Assembly: GCF_037300705.1 (NCBI RefSeq)
Contig: NZ_CP147776.1
Span: 2,294,001-2,358,000, forward strand
Source: Massilia sp. W12
GTDB lineage: Bacteria; Pseudomonadota; Gammaproteobacteria; Burkholderiales; Burkholderiaceae_D
Direction: 5' to 3'
DNA length: 64,000 bases
Under the pieces are notes generated by a model. It ran no database searches, was not told where the DNA came from, and saw only the letters and a program-made list of their open reading frames with translations. This document shows, piece by piece, positions 30,300 through 38,555 of this stretch. How positions within the stretch are numbered: the first letter of the stretch is position 1; the number at the start of each line of letters is the position of its first letter. The position numbers were made by a program, and so were the translations under genes.

Positions 30300-31022
30300 A
30301 TGCGTCAAATCATTCTCGATACCGAAACCACCGGCTTGAATCCGAAAACCGGCGACCGCGTGATCGAAGTCGGCTGCGTGGAAATGTTAAGCCGCAATCT
30401 GACCGGCAACAATCTGCATTTTTATATCAACCCGGAACGCGATTCCGACCCCGAAGCCTTGCGCGTGCACGGTTTGACCACTGAATTTTTGCGCGATAAG
30501 CCGAAGTTTGCTGAAGTCGCGCAGGAGCTGGCGGCCTTTTTGGAAGGCGCTGAAATCATCATTCATAACGCGCCGTTTGACGTCGGTTTTCTGGATGCCG
30601 AATTTGCGCGCTTGAATATGCTGCCGATGAAGCAGATTTGTGGCCGGATTGTCGATTCGCTGGCCATGGCCAAGGAAATGTTCCCGGGCAAGCGCAATTC
30701 GCTTGATGCGCTGTGCGAACGCCTGGGCGTCTCGAATGCGCACCGCACCTTGCACGGCGCTTTGCTGGACGCGGAAATTCTGGCCGAAGTCTATCTGGCC
30801 ATGACGCGCGGGCAAAACAGTTTGATGATGGAAGACGATGCCGGCGGCAGTGACAATGCGCAAGACGGTCAGGATTTATTACCGCTCGCGCCGCTCGTAT
30901 TGAAAAGCGCCAGTGAACAGGAAGAAGCGGACCATGAAAACCTGCTGGCCGGTCTGGATAAGCAGCTCAAGAAGCCTTGCATCTGGCGCGGCCCGGCCCC
31001 CGATCCGGCGCCGGCGGCGTAA
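30300..31022 (+). CDS. dnaQ: DNA polymerase III epsilon subunit (3'-5' exonuclease)
   Basis: Proofreading subunit of the replicative polymerase. The 240-residue protein has Exo I DTETTG, Exo II in IIIHNAPFDVGFLDAEF and Exo III-epsilon HGALLDAEILAEVY, so the catalytic His and acidic residues are present. The C-terminal tail ends with a segment (about residues 200-235) that in relatives binds the polymerase alpha subunit. The order rnhA-dnaQ matches many proteobacteria. A tRNA promoter begins 18 bases behind the stop. Confidence 0.95.
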   Translation: MRQIILDTETTGLNPKTGDRVIEVGCVEMLSRNLTGNNLHFYINPERDSDPEALRVHGLTTEFLRDKPKFAEVAQELAAFLEGAEIIIHNAPFDVGFLDAEFARLNMLPMKQICGRIVDSLAMAKEMFPGKRNSLDALCERLGVSNAHRTLHGALLDAEILAEVYLAMTRGQNSLMMEDDAGGSDNAQDGQDLLPLAPLVLKSASEQEEADHENLLAGLDKQLKKPCIWRGPAPDPAPAA

Positions 31023-31040
31023 TCCAAGCTTGGATTCGCC

Positions 31041-31068
31041 TTGCAATGTAAAAAAAGTGTGCTATAGT
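31041..31068 (+). promoter_or_regulatory. Promoter of the tRNA-Val pair
   Basis: TTGCAA (31041-31046) and TATAGT (31063-31068) with a 16-base spacer lie about 80 bases before the first tRNA. Confidence 0.65.
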
Positions 31069-31145
31069 ATTGTCTTTCGCCGCTGCTGAGAGGCATAGCG
31101 AAATACCGGCAAGCTGAAAGATGTAAAATAGCTTTCAGTCTGTAA

Positions 31146-31220
31146 GGGAGGTTAGCTCAGGGGTAGAGCACTGCATTCACACTGCAGGGGTCGCAAGTTC
31201 GAAACTTGCACTTCCCACCA
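31146..31220 (+). tRNA. tRNA-Val (anticodon CAC), copy 1
   Basis: A 75-base cloverleaf. The acceptor stem is GGGAGGT/ACTTCCC with encoded CCA; the D-loop is GCTCAGGGGTAGAGC; the anticodon arm is CTGCA-TTCACAC-TGCAG, giving anticodon CAC for the Val codon GTG; the T-arm is CAAGTTCGAAACTTG. Confidence 0.95.
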
Positions 31221-31247
31221 CACAACGCCGGCGGCCTTGGCCAGAAT

Positions 31248-31322
31248 GGGAGGTTAGCTCAGGGGTAGAGCACTGCATTCACACTGCAGGGGTCGCAAGT
31301 TCGAAACTTGCACTTCCCACCA
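31248..31322 (+). tRNA. tRNA-Val (anticodon CAC), copy 2
   Basis: Identical over all 75 bases to copy 1 and separated from it by 27 bases. Both share the promoter at 31041-31068 and the terminator at 31332-31358. Confidence 0.95.
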
Positions 31323-31331
31323 CAGAATTTC

Positions 31332-31358
31332 AAAAAAAGCTCCGTCAGGAGCTTTTTT
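31332..31358 (+). terminator. Intrinsic terminator of the tRNA-Val transcript
   Basis: AAAAAAAGCTCC, loop GTCA, GGAGCTTTTTTT: a strong stem that merges into a T-run, 10 bases behind tRNA copy 2. The reverse strand also ends in a T-run, so it can serve the convergent beta-propeller gene. Confidence 0.88.
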
Positions 31359-31373
31359 TACGTCCGCATCGGA

Positions 31374-32267
31374 TTAACGCGGCTGCAATTGCCAATCATT
31401 TTCCAGCCATTGCACCTGGCCGCTGCGCTGCGTCGCCAGCAAACCAGCAGCGCTCACGCTCACCGAAGTGACTTGCTTTAGCGGTTTTACGCCGGCTTCG
31501 GCCCCGTTTTCCATCACCCAGCGCAATTTGCCGCCCAGAAAATCGGCCAGCAACACACCGCCTTTGACCAAGGCAAAATCATCCATCACGCTCCAGGAAC
31601 TGGCGATTTCCAACTTGTTTTGCAAAGAAAAAGGCCCCAGTTCATAGCGCAAGAGCTGCGATTTACCCAGATAAGTGACAGGATTGAGGCTGACATACAA
31701 ACGCTTGCCGTCAATTTTCAGACCATTCGGTTTGCATAGGGGAAACTGGTGCAGCACCTGCGAATTGGTCAGCTGACCATCTTGCATGCTCAGCTTGCGC
31801 AAATTGCCAGGCAACAGCAATGGGCCACTGTCAGCCAGATATAAATTGCCTTGGGCATCCGCCGCCAAACCATTCGGAAACGCCACCCCGCTCAATTGCG
31901 CCGCCAGCTTGACTTGCGGCGCACCGTTGTCGCGGCTGTCAAAGCGCATCAGATAGCGCTTGCCGTGCGCATTGTAGATATCCAGCGCGCACACGGTGTA
32001 CACCTGGGACGCGGTTTCGGCCATGCCGAGGAAATAACAATCAGGAACCGCGCCGTCCACCGTTGCCAGCGGCAGCGTGCGCTTTTCCCATTTGGCGCCG
32101 TTACGCCAGAATTCATACAATTGTCCCTGACTGCTGACAAACCAGCGCCCGTTGGCGCTGTGCAGGCTGTTTTCCGCATGGTTGACGCCGTTCCCGATTT
32201 CAAGCGCGCTGGCGGAAGTGCAAAGCGCGGCGCTGATCGCCGCAAAAATGGCTGTGCGTAAAAGCAT
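31374..32267 (-). CDS. Exported SMP-30/NHL-like beta-propeller protein
   Basis: A 297-residue protein with a signal peptide (MLLRTAIFAAISAALCTSASA) and repeated beta-blade motifs: FPNGLAADAQGNLYLADSG, CKPNGLKIDGKRLYVSL and DDFALVKGGVLLADFLGGKLRWV. The pattern matches SMP-30/gluconolactonase or NHL-type propellers acting in the periplasm. Substrate unknown. ATG 32267 is preceded by AGGGG. It converges on the tRNA pair with only a terminator between. Confidence 0.75.
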   Translation of the reverse strand: MLLRTAIFAAISAALCTSASALEIGNGVNHAENSLHSANGRWFVSSQGQLYEFWRNGAKWEKRTLPLATVDGAVPDCYFLGMAETASQVYTVCALDIYNAHGKRYLMRFDSRDNGAPQVKLAAQLSGVAFPNGLAADAQGNLYLADSGPLLLPGNLRKLSMQDGQLTNSQVLHQFPLCKPNGLKIDGKRLYVSLNPVTYLGKSQLLRYELGPFSLQNKLEIASSWSVMDDFALVKGGVLLADFLGGKLRWVMENGAEAGVKPLKQVTSVSVSAAGLLATQRSGQVQWLENDWQLQPR

Positions 32268-32591
32268 GTTGTCCCCTGAAAGATTATTGTTCAGGCATGA
32301 TAGAGAGGCCGGCAGCGCGGCACAAGCCATGTGCTTGAATCCATACTCCAGGAGCCTGTCGGACTTAGAAAAAATCTACTGCAAAACCAGCAGAACGGGC
32401 CATATTTCACCGTCTTTTTGATCAATAGTTCCGCTATTGACGCTGCAAAACCGGCAAAATCTATCCTCGCTCTGCTGATTTTTCGCTACGATCCTCTAAC
32501 CCCGACAGGCTCCTGGCGTTTGACAAGCGGTGTGCGGCGCGCAAAATGCGCTAAGATTTGCACTTCAACGCCACCCTTGATTGCTCTGCTC
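32268..32591. other. Intergenic region holding an inverted-repeat element
   Basis: The region between the propeller gene and the 581-residue unknown gene contains no convincing gene; the reading frame open across it is an extension of the downstream gene without a conserved start. It is mostly occupied by the 169-base inverted-repeat element at 32348-32516. Confidence 0.55.
32348..32516. mobile_element. MITE-like element with 15-base perfect terminal inverted repeats
   Basis: The left end CCAGGAGCCTGTCGG (32348-32362) is the exact reverse complement of the right end (32502-32516). Similarity continues inward with gaps (TTAGA; AAAA-CAGCAGA-CG). The 169-base interior has no gene. This is the form of a non-autonomous insertion-sequence derivative. 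No clear target duplication is seen at the flanks, and the family cannot be named with certainty. Confidence 0.5.
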
Positions 32592-34337
32592 ATGCGCAAG
32601 CTCAAACAATATTACCGCCGCTTTACCGGCCAGGATCTGCCGGCGCGTGAAATGATTCTGAAATTACCCACGCCTGCGCAAACGGCCAAAAACAAAGCGC
32701 CGAAAGCCTCAGAATTAATCCTTCCAAAACTGCCCAATCACAGCCCGGAACCGCTGGAGGAATTACGCCTTGCGGTGAGTTTTTTACGGCGTCAGAATCA
32801 GGCCAGAATGGCCAGCCTGCGCCGTTTTGCCTGGGCCGAGCGGATCATGCGCCGCTTCTGTCCCCTGGCTTTGGAATTGGTGCGCAAAAACGCCCATGAT
32901 GGCGCTGTGCCTGATTCACAGGAACGGCAGCAAGCTTTGGAAGTGAGCGCGGAATTGCTGCGCCGCCTGCTGGATGCGTATCGCATTATTTTCAAAGACT
33001 GGTATGGCGCAGGCAATTTCCGCTTTGCCCGCGTGCGCAAAAAATTTGAAACCTGCGCCTGGCGCCTGATTGATTTAAGCCATTTCTGGCAGCGTGCGCT
33101 GGGCTTGCGCTACCGGGTGCTGCCGGATGCGGCCTGGCTTGCCATCAATCAAGCTTATTTCGCGATGCGGGAGCTGGGACAGGCAGAAAACGAGCTGTAC
33201 GGGATTGAGGATATTTATGCCGAAGAGCGCAAGCCGCGCACCCTGCAGCATCAATATCTGGTTTTGCAAATGATTGCCCGGCTGGATATTTTGCGCTGGC
33301 CGACGGAATGGCATTTCACCCTGGACGGCTACGGGCGCATCGCACATGCCTTGATCAAGCTGGAAGAAGACGGCGGCAATATTGTGCGGCCTGATTATGC
33401 GCTTGCTTTTTCGTATGACGCCGGCCCTGCGCGCGCCTTCCGCCCGCCTGGCGCGGCGCTGGGCAAATCGGTCTTGTTGAACTGGAAAAATCTGCGCATG
33501 AAGTTGCAGCGTGATTACCAGCGCAATCTTGAGTTTCAAACCAAGGCCATCGATCAGCGCGCTTTTGCCATGTTGTCTTTTAACGACGGACTGGCTTTGC
33601 TGGAATTGCAAAAACGTTGCTGGGACGCCTTGCCGCTGCCATTACCGGAGCGCGATGCGCGCGCAGAACAATGCGATCTGCGCATTTTTGTCGGCTTCAA
33701 GGGAATTTACCCGTTTTTGTACAGCTTGCATTATGGAACCGGCCCCACCGAGCAGGTCGGTGAGCGCATGGTGGATTTATTGGCGCAGCGCTCAGCCCTG
33801 TTTGCCGAAGACCATACCGCCACCACGGACAGTATTTGGCTCATGCTTGAACAAAATGCGCAGCGCTTAACCCTGCGCACCCAGGAAACCGCCTGGACCA
33901 CACAGATGCGCATCGGCAGTCTGGCTGCTTACGGACTGGGCGCGCAAGGCTTGCTGTCTTCCGCCCTGGGCAATATCAGCCGTATTTACCGCCCTCATCT
34001 GACTGACGGACAAGCGGCGCAAGTGGTGGTGGAGATAGAGAAAATGTCCGCCTTTTCCGAACCGGTGCTGTTGCACAGCGAAATGCGCATGTACGAGACT
34101 TTCCAGGATAAGGCGGAAGGGTTGCAATATGCTTTACTGGCTTTGCAGGAAGCCGGCGCGGCCAGCACAGTCGGTGCGGCGCAGGGCGCCAATCTGATGC
34201 TGCCGGCGCATGCGCCCATGGTGGAGGGGGCGCAAGTCGTGATGAAGCGGGTCGGGCGCGTGCAAAAAGTGCGCATCGGCGCGCTGTTGCGCGCCGCCAA
34301 AACCTGGCGTTGCCACAGTTATGAGGTGTTGGCGTAA
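32592..34337 (+). CDS. Large conserved-looking protein of unknown function
   Basis: A 581-residue, probably cytoplasmic protein without signal peptide or transmembrane helix. I do not recognise the family. It starts with a basic N-terminus (MRKLKQYYRRFTGQDLP) and a Lys/Pro-rich linker to about residue 55. An all-helical middle part follows (FAWAERIMRRFCPLALELVRKN, FETCAWRLIDLSHFWQRALGLRYR), and the C-terminal ~90 residues look beta-rich (MLPAHAPMVEGAQVVMKRVGRVQKVRIGALL). The helical part is Trp- and Arg-rich. ATG 32592 is preferred because the longer frame runs into the inverted-repeat element. A PilZ-like C-terminal domain is one possibility, not shown. Confidence 0.6.
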   Translation: MRKLKQYYRRFTGQDLPAREMILKLPTPAQTAKNKAPKASELILPKLPNHSPEPLEELRLAVSFLRRQNQARMASLRRFAWAERIMRRFCPLALELVRKNAHDGAVPDSQERQQALEVSAELLRRLLDAYRIIFKDWYGAGNFRFARVRKKFETCAWRLIDLSHFWQRALGLRYRVLPDAAWLAINQAYFAMRELGQAENELYGIEDIYAEERKPRTLQHQYLVLQMIARLDILRWPTEWHFTLDGYGRIAHALIKLEEDGGNIVRPDYALAFSYDAGPARAFRPPGAALGKSVLLNWKNLRMKLQRDYQRNLEFQTKAIDQRAFAMLSFNDGLALLELQKRCWDALPLPLPERDARAEQCDLRIFVGFKGIYPFLYSLHYGTGPTEQVGERMVDLLAQRSALFAEDHTATTDSIWLMLEQNAQRLTLRTQETAWTTQMRIGSLAAYGLGAQGLLSSALGNISRIYRPHLTDGQAAQVVVEIEKMSAFSEPVLLHSEMRMYETFQDKAEGLQYALLALQEAGAASTVGAAQGANLMLPAHAPMVEGAQVVMKRVGRVQKVRIGALLRAAKTWRCHSYEVLA

Positions 34338-34371
34338 GCCCTGCGCCACACCATGTTGAAATGGAGTTGAG

Positions 34372-34848
34372 ATGAGCCGGATGCCATTTAGCAGACAATT
34401 CATATGCGCCATGCTGTCCGGCGCCATCATTTTCAATGTGCAAACACATGCCGCGAAAGCCGTGGAGATGGATGATAAACAACAAGTGATGCAAGCCGAA
34501 CGCGCCTTTGCGCGCAGTATGGCGGAAAGGGATTTTGCCGCTTTTCAGCGCCATTTATCGGAAGAGGCCGTCTTTTTCAGCGGCAATCAGCAGGTTTTAC
34601 GCGGCCGCCAGCAAGTCGCGCAAGCCTGGCGCGCATATTTTGACGGGCCGCAAGCGCCATTTTCCTGGGAGCCGGAAAGCGTCGAAGTGCTGCCTTCAGG
34701 AACACTGGCGCACAGCTCCGGGCCGGTGCGCGACGCCGCCGGCAAAATCATCATGCACTTCAATTCGATCTGGCGCAAAGAAGCGCCGGGCGTGTGGCGC
34801 GTGGTGTTTGATAAAGGCAGTCCGCTGCCGCCCGCAGCCCAGCGCTGA
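34372..34848 (+). CDS. Exported DUF4440/SnoaL-like (NTF2-fold) protein
   Basis: A 158-residue protein with a signal peptide (hydrophobic stretch CAMLSGAIIFNVQTHA) and an NTF2-like domain: QAERAFARSMAERDFAAFQRHLSEEAVFFSGN, then LRGRQQVAQAWRAYFDGPQAPFSWEPESVEV and IMHFNSIWRKE. This helix-helix-sheet pattern is typical of DUF4440 proteins, many of which bind small ligands or act as simple isomerases or hydrolases. Function is unknown. It ends three bases before the convergent HD-GYP-like gene's stop. Confidence 0.75.
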   Translation: MSRMPFSRQFICAMLSGAIIFNVQTHAAKAVEMDDKQQVMQAERAFARSMAERDFAAFQRHLSEEAVFFSGNQQVLRGRQQVAQAWRAYFDGPQAPFSWEPESVEVLPSGTLAHSSGPVRDAAGKIIMHFNSIWRKEAPGVWRVVFDKGSPLPPAAQR

Positions 34849-34851
34849 CGG

Positions 34852-35958
34852 CTACAGCGCAGCGGCTTCGCCCCATACGCTTTTCATGGAAAAGCGGCAA
34901 TCCGCCGCTTCCACGCCCAGGATGTCGCGGATCGGGTTATCGCGGCTGTCCTGTTCTTGCGGCGTGAGTATTTCCCCTTGGGCGCTGCGCAGGCGGTGCA
35001 AGAGCGGCGGCATGCCGCTTCTGCGCCGGCTCACCACCGCCAGCGCGCCATCATCCAGCATGACCCGGGCGCCGGGCGGGCAGGGGCCGATTTCACGCAT
35101 GAAAGCGGCTAACAGGCTGCTGTCCGCCGGCGCGGAAAACTCCTGGCAAATATTGAGGAAACATTGCTGCGGATTCAGGCTGCGCCGGTAGTTGCGCGCC
35201 GCCACCTGGGCGCAATAGCGGTCGGCCAGAGCCAAAACACGCGCGCCGGTTGGAATTTGCGGCAAATCGCAACCGGCGGGATAACCGCTGCCATCCGCAT
35301 TTTCATGGTGCAGCAAGACATAGCTGAGCCAGTTGGCATCCTCAATCCCGGCTTGGCGCAAAATCTGCCGGCTGATTTCCGGGTGGCGCTGGATTTGCTG
35401 GATTTCACTGTGCATTAATTGCTGGCGCCGGTTTTGCAAGCTGTCATGCATGTCTAACATGCCGACATTCATGGTCAGTGCGGCGCAGGCGATTTCAAGC
35501 GGATCATCACAGCCGCAAGCCTGGCCCAGCAGCAGCGCCAGCAGGGCGCTTTCCAGGCAGTGGCGCACAGAATACACGCCGCCGATCTGTTGCAGCAAAA
35601 TACAAGCCAGACTTAAATCAGGCGCGCTCTCTAAAGCCTGTTGCAGCTGCGCGGCAATGGTGCGCAGCTGATGGCGCGCATTATCGCAACTGCTCAATTG
35701 CGGCAATAAGTCGCCTAACTGGCGGCTGGCCTGGTTGTAGCAGCGCAGCACATAGATATCCGCCGCTGGTGTGGCGCGCGCCTGAGCGGCGTCGCTGCAA
35801 AACAGGCCGCGCGTCAGCAGGGCGCTCAATTCAGTCAGCGGCGGCAAATGCGTGCCGCGCGCAAACACCAATTCGCCATCGGCATTGAACACATCGCAGA
35901 CGAGCGATTCTTGCGCCAGATTGGCCAGATCAACGGCGTTTAAACGCTGTGCCCCCAT
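34852..35958 (-). CDS. HD-GYP domain protein with degenerate active site
   Basis: A 368-residue protein resembling HD-GYP cyclic-di-GMP phosphodiesterases. The HHENADGSGYP motif (the GYP signature), the HPEISRQIL helix and ALADRYCA are well kept. The metal-binding HD pair, normally in LLHDIGK, is replaced (LTMNVGMLDMHD), and the preceding His helix (SVRHCLESALLALLLG) is atypical. Catalysis is therefore doubtful, and a ligand-sensing or structural role is possible. The N-terminal ~110 residues are a variable regulatory part. It lies 17 bases downstream of the aminotransferase gene on the same strand. Confidence 0.75.
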   Translation of the reverse strand: MGAQRLNAVDLANLAQESLVCDVFNADGELVFARGTHLPPLTELSALLTRGLFCSDAAQARATPAADIYVLRCYNQASRQLGDLLPQLSSCDNARHQLRTIAAQLQQALESAPDLSLACILLQQIGGVYSVRHCLESALLALLLGQACGCDDPLEIACAALTMNVGMLDMHDSLQNRRQQLMHSEIQQIQRHPEISRQILRQAGIEDANWLSYVLLHHENADGSGYPAGCDLPQIPTGARVLALADRYCAQVAARNYRRSLNPQQCFLNICQEFSAPADSSLLAAFMREIGPCPPGARVMLDDGALAVVSRRRSGMPPLLHRLRSAQGEILTPQEQDSRDNPIRDILGVEAADCRFSMKSVWGEAAAL

Positions 35959-35975
35959 GAGCCTGTTCCGTGGTT

Positions 35976-37139
35976 TCAAATGCGCGCCAAGCGCTCCAGC
36001 GCCAATTCCAGCGTCGCATCCTGCTTGGCAAAACAAAAGCGCACAATGCCGGACTCTTGCGGGGCCTGGTAAAAGGCCGAGACCGGTATCGCCGCCACCC
36101 CGATTTCCGTGGTCAGCCACTTGGCGAAATCCAATTCCAGTATATCGGAAATGGCGGAATATTTAACACATTGGAAATATGTGCCATCCGCCGGCAGGAT
36201 TTCAAAACGGGTCTTGGCCAGGCCTGCGCGGAACAGATCGCGTTTGCGTTGATAAAACGCCGGCAATTGCAAATACGGCGCCGGATCAGCCATATACGCC
36301 GCCAGGCCGTATTGCATCGGCGCATTCACCGTAAACACATTGTATTGATGGACTTTGCGGAATTCCGCGCTCAAGGCGGCAGGCGCGGCGACATAGCCGA
36401 CTTTCCAGCCGGTGACGTGATAAGTTTTGCCGAAACTTGAGACAATAAACGCGCGCCGCGCCAATTCCGGCCAGCGCGCCGCCGATTCATGCGCCTGGCC
36501 GTCATACACCATATGTTCATACACCTCGTCCGAGAGCAACAGAATATCGCTGCCGGCCAGGAGATCGGAAAGGCGCTGCATATCCGCCGCGCGCAGAATC
36601 GAGCCGGTCGGATTGTGCGGGCTGTTGATGATCAGCATGCGCGTCTTGGCGCTGATGCTGTGCGCCACCGTATCCCATGGCACATGATAGCCCTGCGCAT
36701 CCACCGTCATCTGCACAGTTTTGATCACGGCCCCGGCCAATTGCAGCGCCGGCGCATAGCTGTCATACGCCGGTTCAATGATGATCACTTCATCCTGCGC
36801 TCGCACGGCGCACAAAATCACACTCAAAATCGCCTGCGTGGCGCCGGCGGTGACCGTGATTTCCTGCTGCGCGCAATATTCGCGCCCATATAAACGGGCG
36901 ATTTTGGCGGCAATCGCAGTGCGCAACTCAGCCACGCCGGGCATCGGCGGATATTGATTCCGGCCTGCCTGCATCGCCTCCGTCACCGCCTGCGGCAAGG
37001 CCGGATCACAGGGGAAATCAGGGAAACCCTGGCCCAGATTCACCGCGCCTTTTTCCTGCGCCAGGGCGGACATCACCGAAAAAATCGTCACGCCCACTTG
37101 CGGCAGACGGGAATCGATCTGGATAGCATTTGTTTGCAT
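35976..37139 (-). CDS. PLP-dependent methionine aminotransferase (YbdL-like)
   Basis: A 387-residue class I/II aminotransferase, the same length as E. coli YbdL (a Met/His/Phe aminotransferase using 2-oxo acids). It has NLGQGFPDFPCD and NQYPPMPGVAELRTAIA at the N-terminus, NSPHNPTG in the cofactor pocket, SDEVYEHMVYDG and the PLP Lys in SSFGKTYHVTGWKVGY. In the methionine salvage pathway such enzymes make methionine from 2-oxo-4-methylthiobutyrate. ATG 37139 lies seven bases behind GGAG; an ATG six bases earlier is less well placed. Confidence 0.88.
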   Translation of the reverse strand: MQTNAIQIDSRLPQVGVTIFSVMSALAQEKGAVNLGQGFPDFPCDPALPQAVTEAMQAGRNQYPPMPGVAELRTAIAAKIARLYGREYCAQQEITVTAGATQAILSVILCAVRAQDEVIIIEPAYDSYAPALQLAGAVIKTVQMTVDAQGYHVPWDTVAHSISAKTRMLIINSPHNPTGSILRAADMQRLSDLLAGSDILLLSDEVYEHMVYDGQAHESAARWPELARRAFIVSSFGKTYHVTGWKVGYVAAPAALSAEFRKVHQYNVFTVNAPMQYGLAAYMADPAPYLQLPAFYQRKRDLFRAGLAKTRFEILPADGTYFQCVKYSAISDILELDFAKWLTTEIGVAAIPVSAFYQAPQESGIVRFCFAKQDATLELALERLARI

Positions 37140-37192
37140 CGTCATTCTCCATATAAGGCTGGCGCTGCGGCCAATCCGGGCTGCGTGTTTTG

Positions 37193-37702
37193 TCAAGTCT
37201 GACCGGCGGCCAGATCCCACTGCGCCGGCGTGCGTACAGCAAACCAGCCGGCATCGCGCAATTTGCGGTTGAGCTTCAGCAAGGCGCGGTCTTTGCTCAG
37301 CAACAGGTCGGCCTGGCTGCATGCCGCCAGTTGCAAAAATTTCTGATCATCGCGGTCAGCGCAGCGCGGCAAGACCGGCGGCGCAACATCCGGCGCGGCT
37401 TCGCAGACCTGGCCATGCAGCGCATACATGCGCATTAACTCAGCGCGCTGCGCTGCATCCAGCGCCAGATGCGGCTGATGTAAAACATAGCGCCATTCGC
37501 GTGCGCATGCGGCATTCACCAGCGCCAGCGCACGCCCCTCGCACAGGGCCTGCGCCAGTCCCTGGCAATCCGGATTGCCAAACAAGAGCAGATCCAGCCA
37601 GACATTGGTGTCGGGAACCACGCGCAGCGCAGTTGCGCTCAGCGGCGCCGGAGCATGCCGCAAACAAGGTATGATTTGATATTTTGGATTGAGTTGCTGC
37701 AT
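37193..37702 (-). CDS. Putative toxin of the PIN domain family
   Basis: A PIN-domain ribonuclease-like protein of up to 169 residues. The acidic active-site pattern is visible: PDTNVWLDLLLFG (first Asp), a Glu in ACAREWRYVL, and DRDDQKFLQLAACSQADLLLSKDRALLKL with two further Asp residues. The FLQLA...ADLLLSKDRALL block is typical of the 'putative toxin' PIN family (COG1569). ATG 37702 overlaps the yaaA start; a GTG just before PDTN is an alternative. No antitoxin gene is seen on either side. Confidence 0.75.
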   Translation of the reverse strand: MQQLNPKYQIIPCLRHAPAPLSATALRVVPDTNVWLDLLLFGNPDCQGLAQALCEGRALALVNAACAREWRYVLHQPHLALDAAQRAELMRMYALHGQVCEAAPDVAPPVLPRCADRDDQKFLQLAACSQADLLLSKDRALLKLNRKLRDAGWFAVRTPAQWDLAAGQT

Positions 37703-38474
37703 GCTGATCGTGATTTCTCCAGCCAAAACGCTGGATATGGAACCTGCCCGAATTGTGACACAGAGCCAGCCGCAATTCTTGCCGCAGGCGGCGCAATTGG
37801 CGCAAATTCTGCGCGCCTTGGATGCGCCGGCGCTGTCCCGCTTAATGGGCATTTCAGATGAACTGGCGCAATTGAATGTGGCGCGCTTTGCCGCCTGGCG
37901 CCCGGAAATGCGCGCGCCAGAGGCCAAACAGGCGGTCTTAGCCTTTGCCGGCGATGTGTATGACGGCTTGCAAGCTGACACGCTCGATCAGGCCGGCTTG
38001 GAATGGGCGCAACAGTATTTGCGCATCCTCTCCGGTTTGTATGGTTTATTGCGGCCACTCGATTTGATGTTGCCTTATCGATTGGAAATGGGCACGCGGC
38101 TGAACACCGGAGCCGGCGTCGGCCTGTATAAATTCTGGGGCGAGACCCAGACCCGCGCCTTGCAACAGGCGGCGGCAGACAGCGCCAGCGACACCTTGCT
38201 GAATCTGGCGTCAGAAGAATATTTCAAAGCGGTGCAAGAGGAAAAACTCGGCTTGCAAGTGATTCATCCGGTCTTTGAGGATGAGAAAAATGGCAAGTAC
38301 AAGGTGATTTCCTTTTTCGCCAAACGCGCACGCGGCGCCATGGCGCGCTATGCGATCACGCAGCGCTTGCGCGATCCGCTCGCATTGCAGGAATTCAATT
38401 GGGAAGGCTATGCGTTTGCGCCCCATGCATCAGAGGGCTTGCGCTGGGTGTTCCGGCGCCGCGCGCCGGCCTGA
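37701..38474 (+). CDS. yaaA: Peroxide stress protein YaaA
   Basis: A 257-residue DUF328/UPF0246 protein; in E. coli YaaA limits free iron and DNA damage under hydrogen peroxide. The signature MLIVISPAKTLDME opens the protein. FAGDVYDGLQADTL, YLRILSGLYGLLRPLDLMLPYRLEMGT and the C-terminal FFAKRARGAMARY are all family blocks. Its ATG is fixed by the conserved N-terminus and lies directly over the divergent PIN gene's start. Confidence 0.94.
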   Translation: MLIVISPAKTLDMEPARIVTQSQPQFLPQAAQLAQILRALDAPALSRLMGISDELAQLNVARFAAWRPEMRAPEAKQAVLAFAGDVYDGLQADTLDQAGLEWAQQYLRILSGLYGLLRPLDLMLPYRLEMGTRLNTGAGVGLYKFWGETQTRALQQAAADSASDTLLNLASEEYFKAVQEEKLGLQVIHPVFEDEKNGKYKVISFFAKRARGAMARYAITQRLRDPLALQEFNWEGYAFAPHASEGLRWVFRRRAPA

Positions 38475-38555
38475 AACAAATGGGCGCGCTTGCATACAGC
38501 CAAGCGCGCCCGCTCCAGGAATCAAAGCACAGTGCACATCAATCAACAGCGCAGA

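Noticed and set aside
31146-31322. The tRNA-Val pair as integration site of an island
   Set aside because: No integrase or repeated tRNA 3' end follows, and the AT-rich island lies 17 kb away.
32331-32591. N-terminal extension of the 581-residue unknown protein
   Set aside because: The extension crosses the inverted-repeat element, so it is an accidental open frame.
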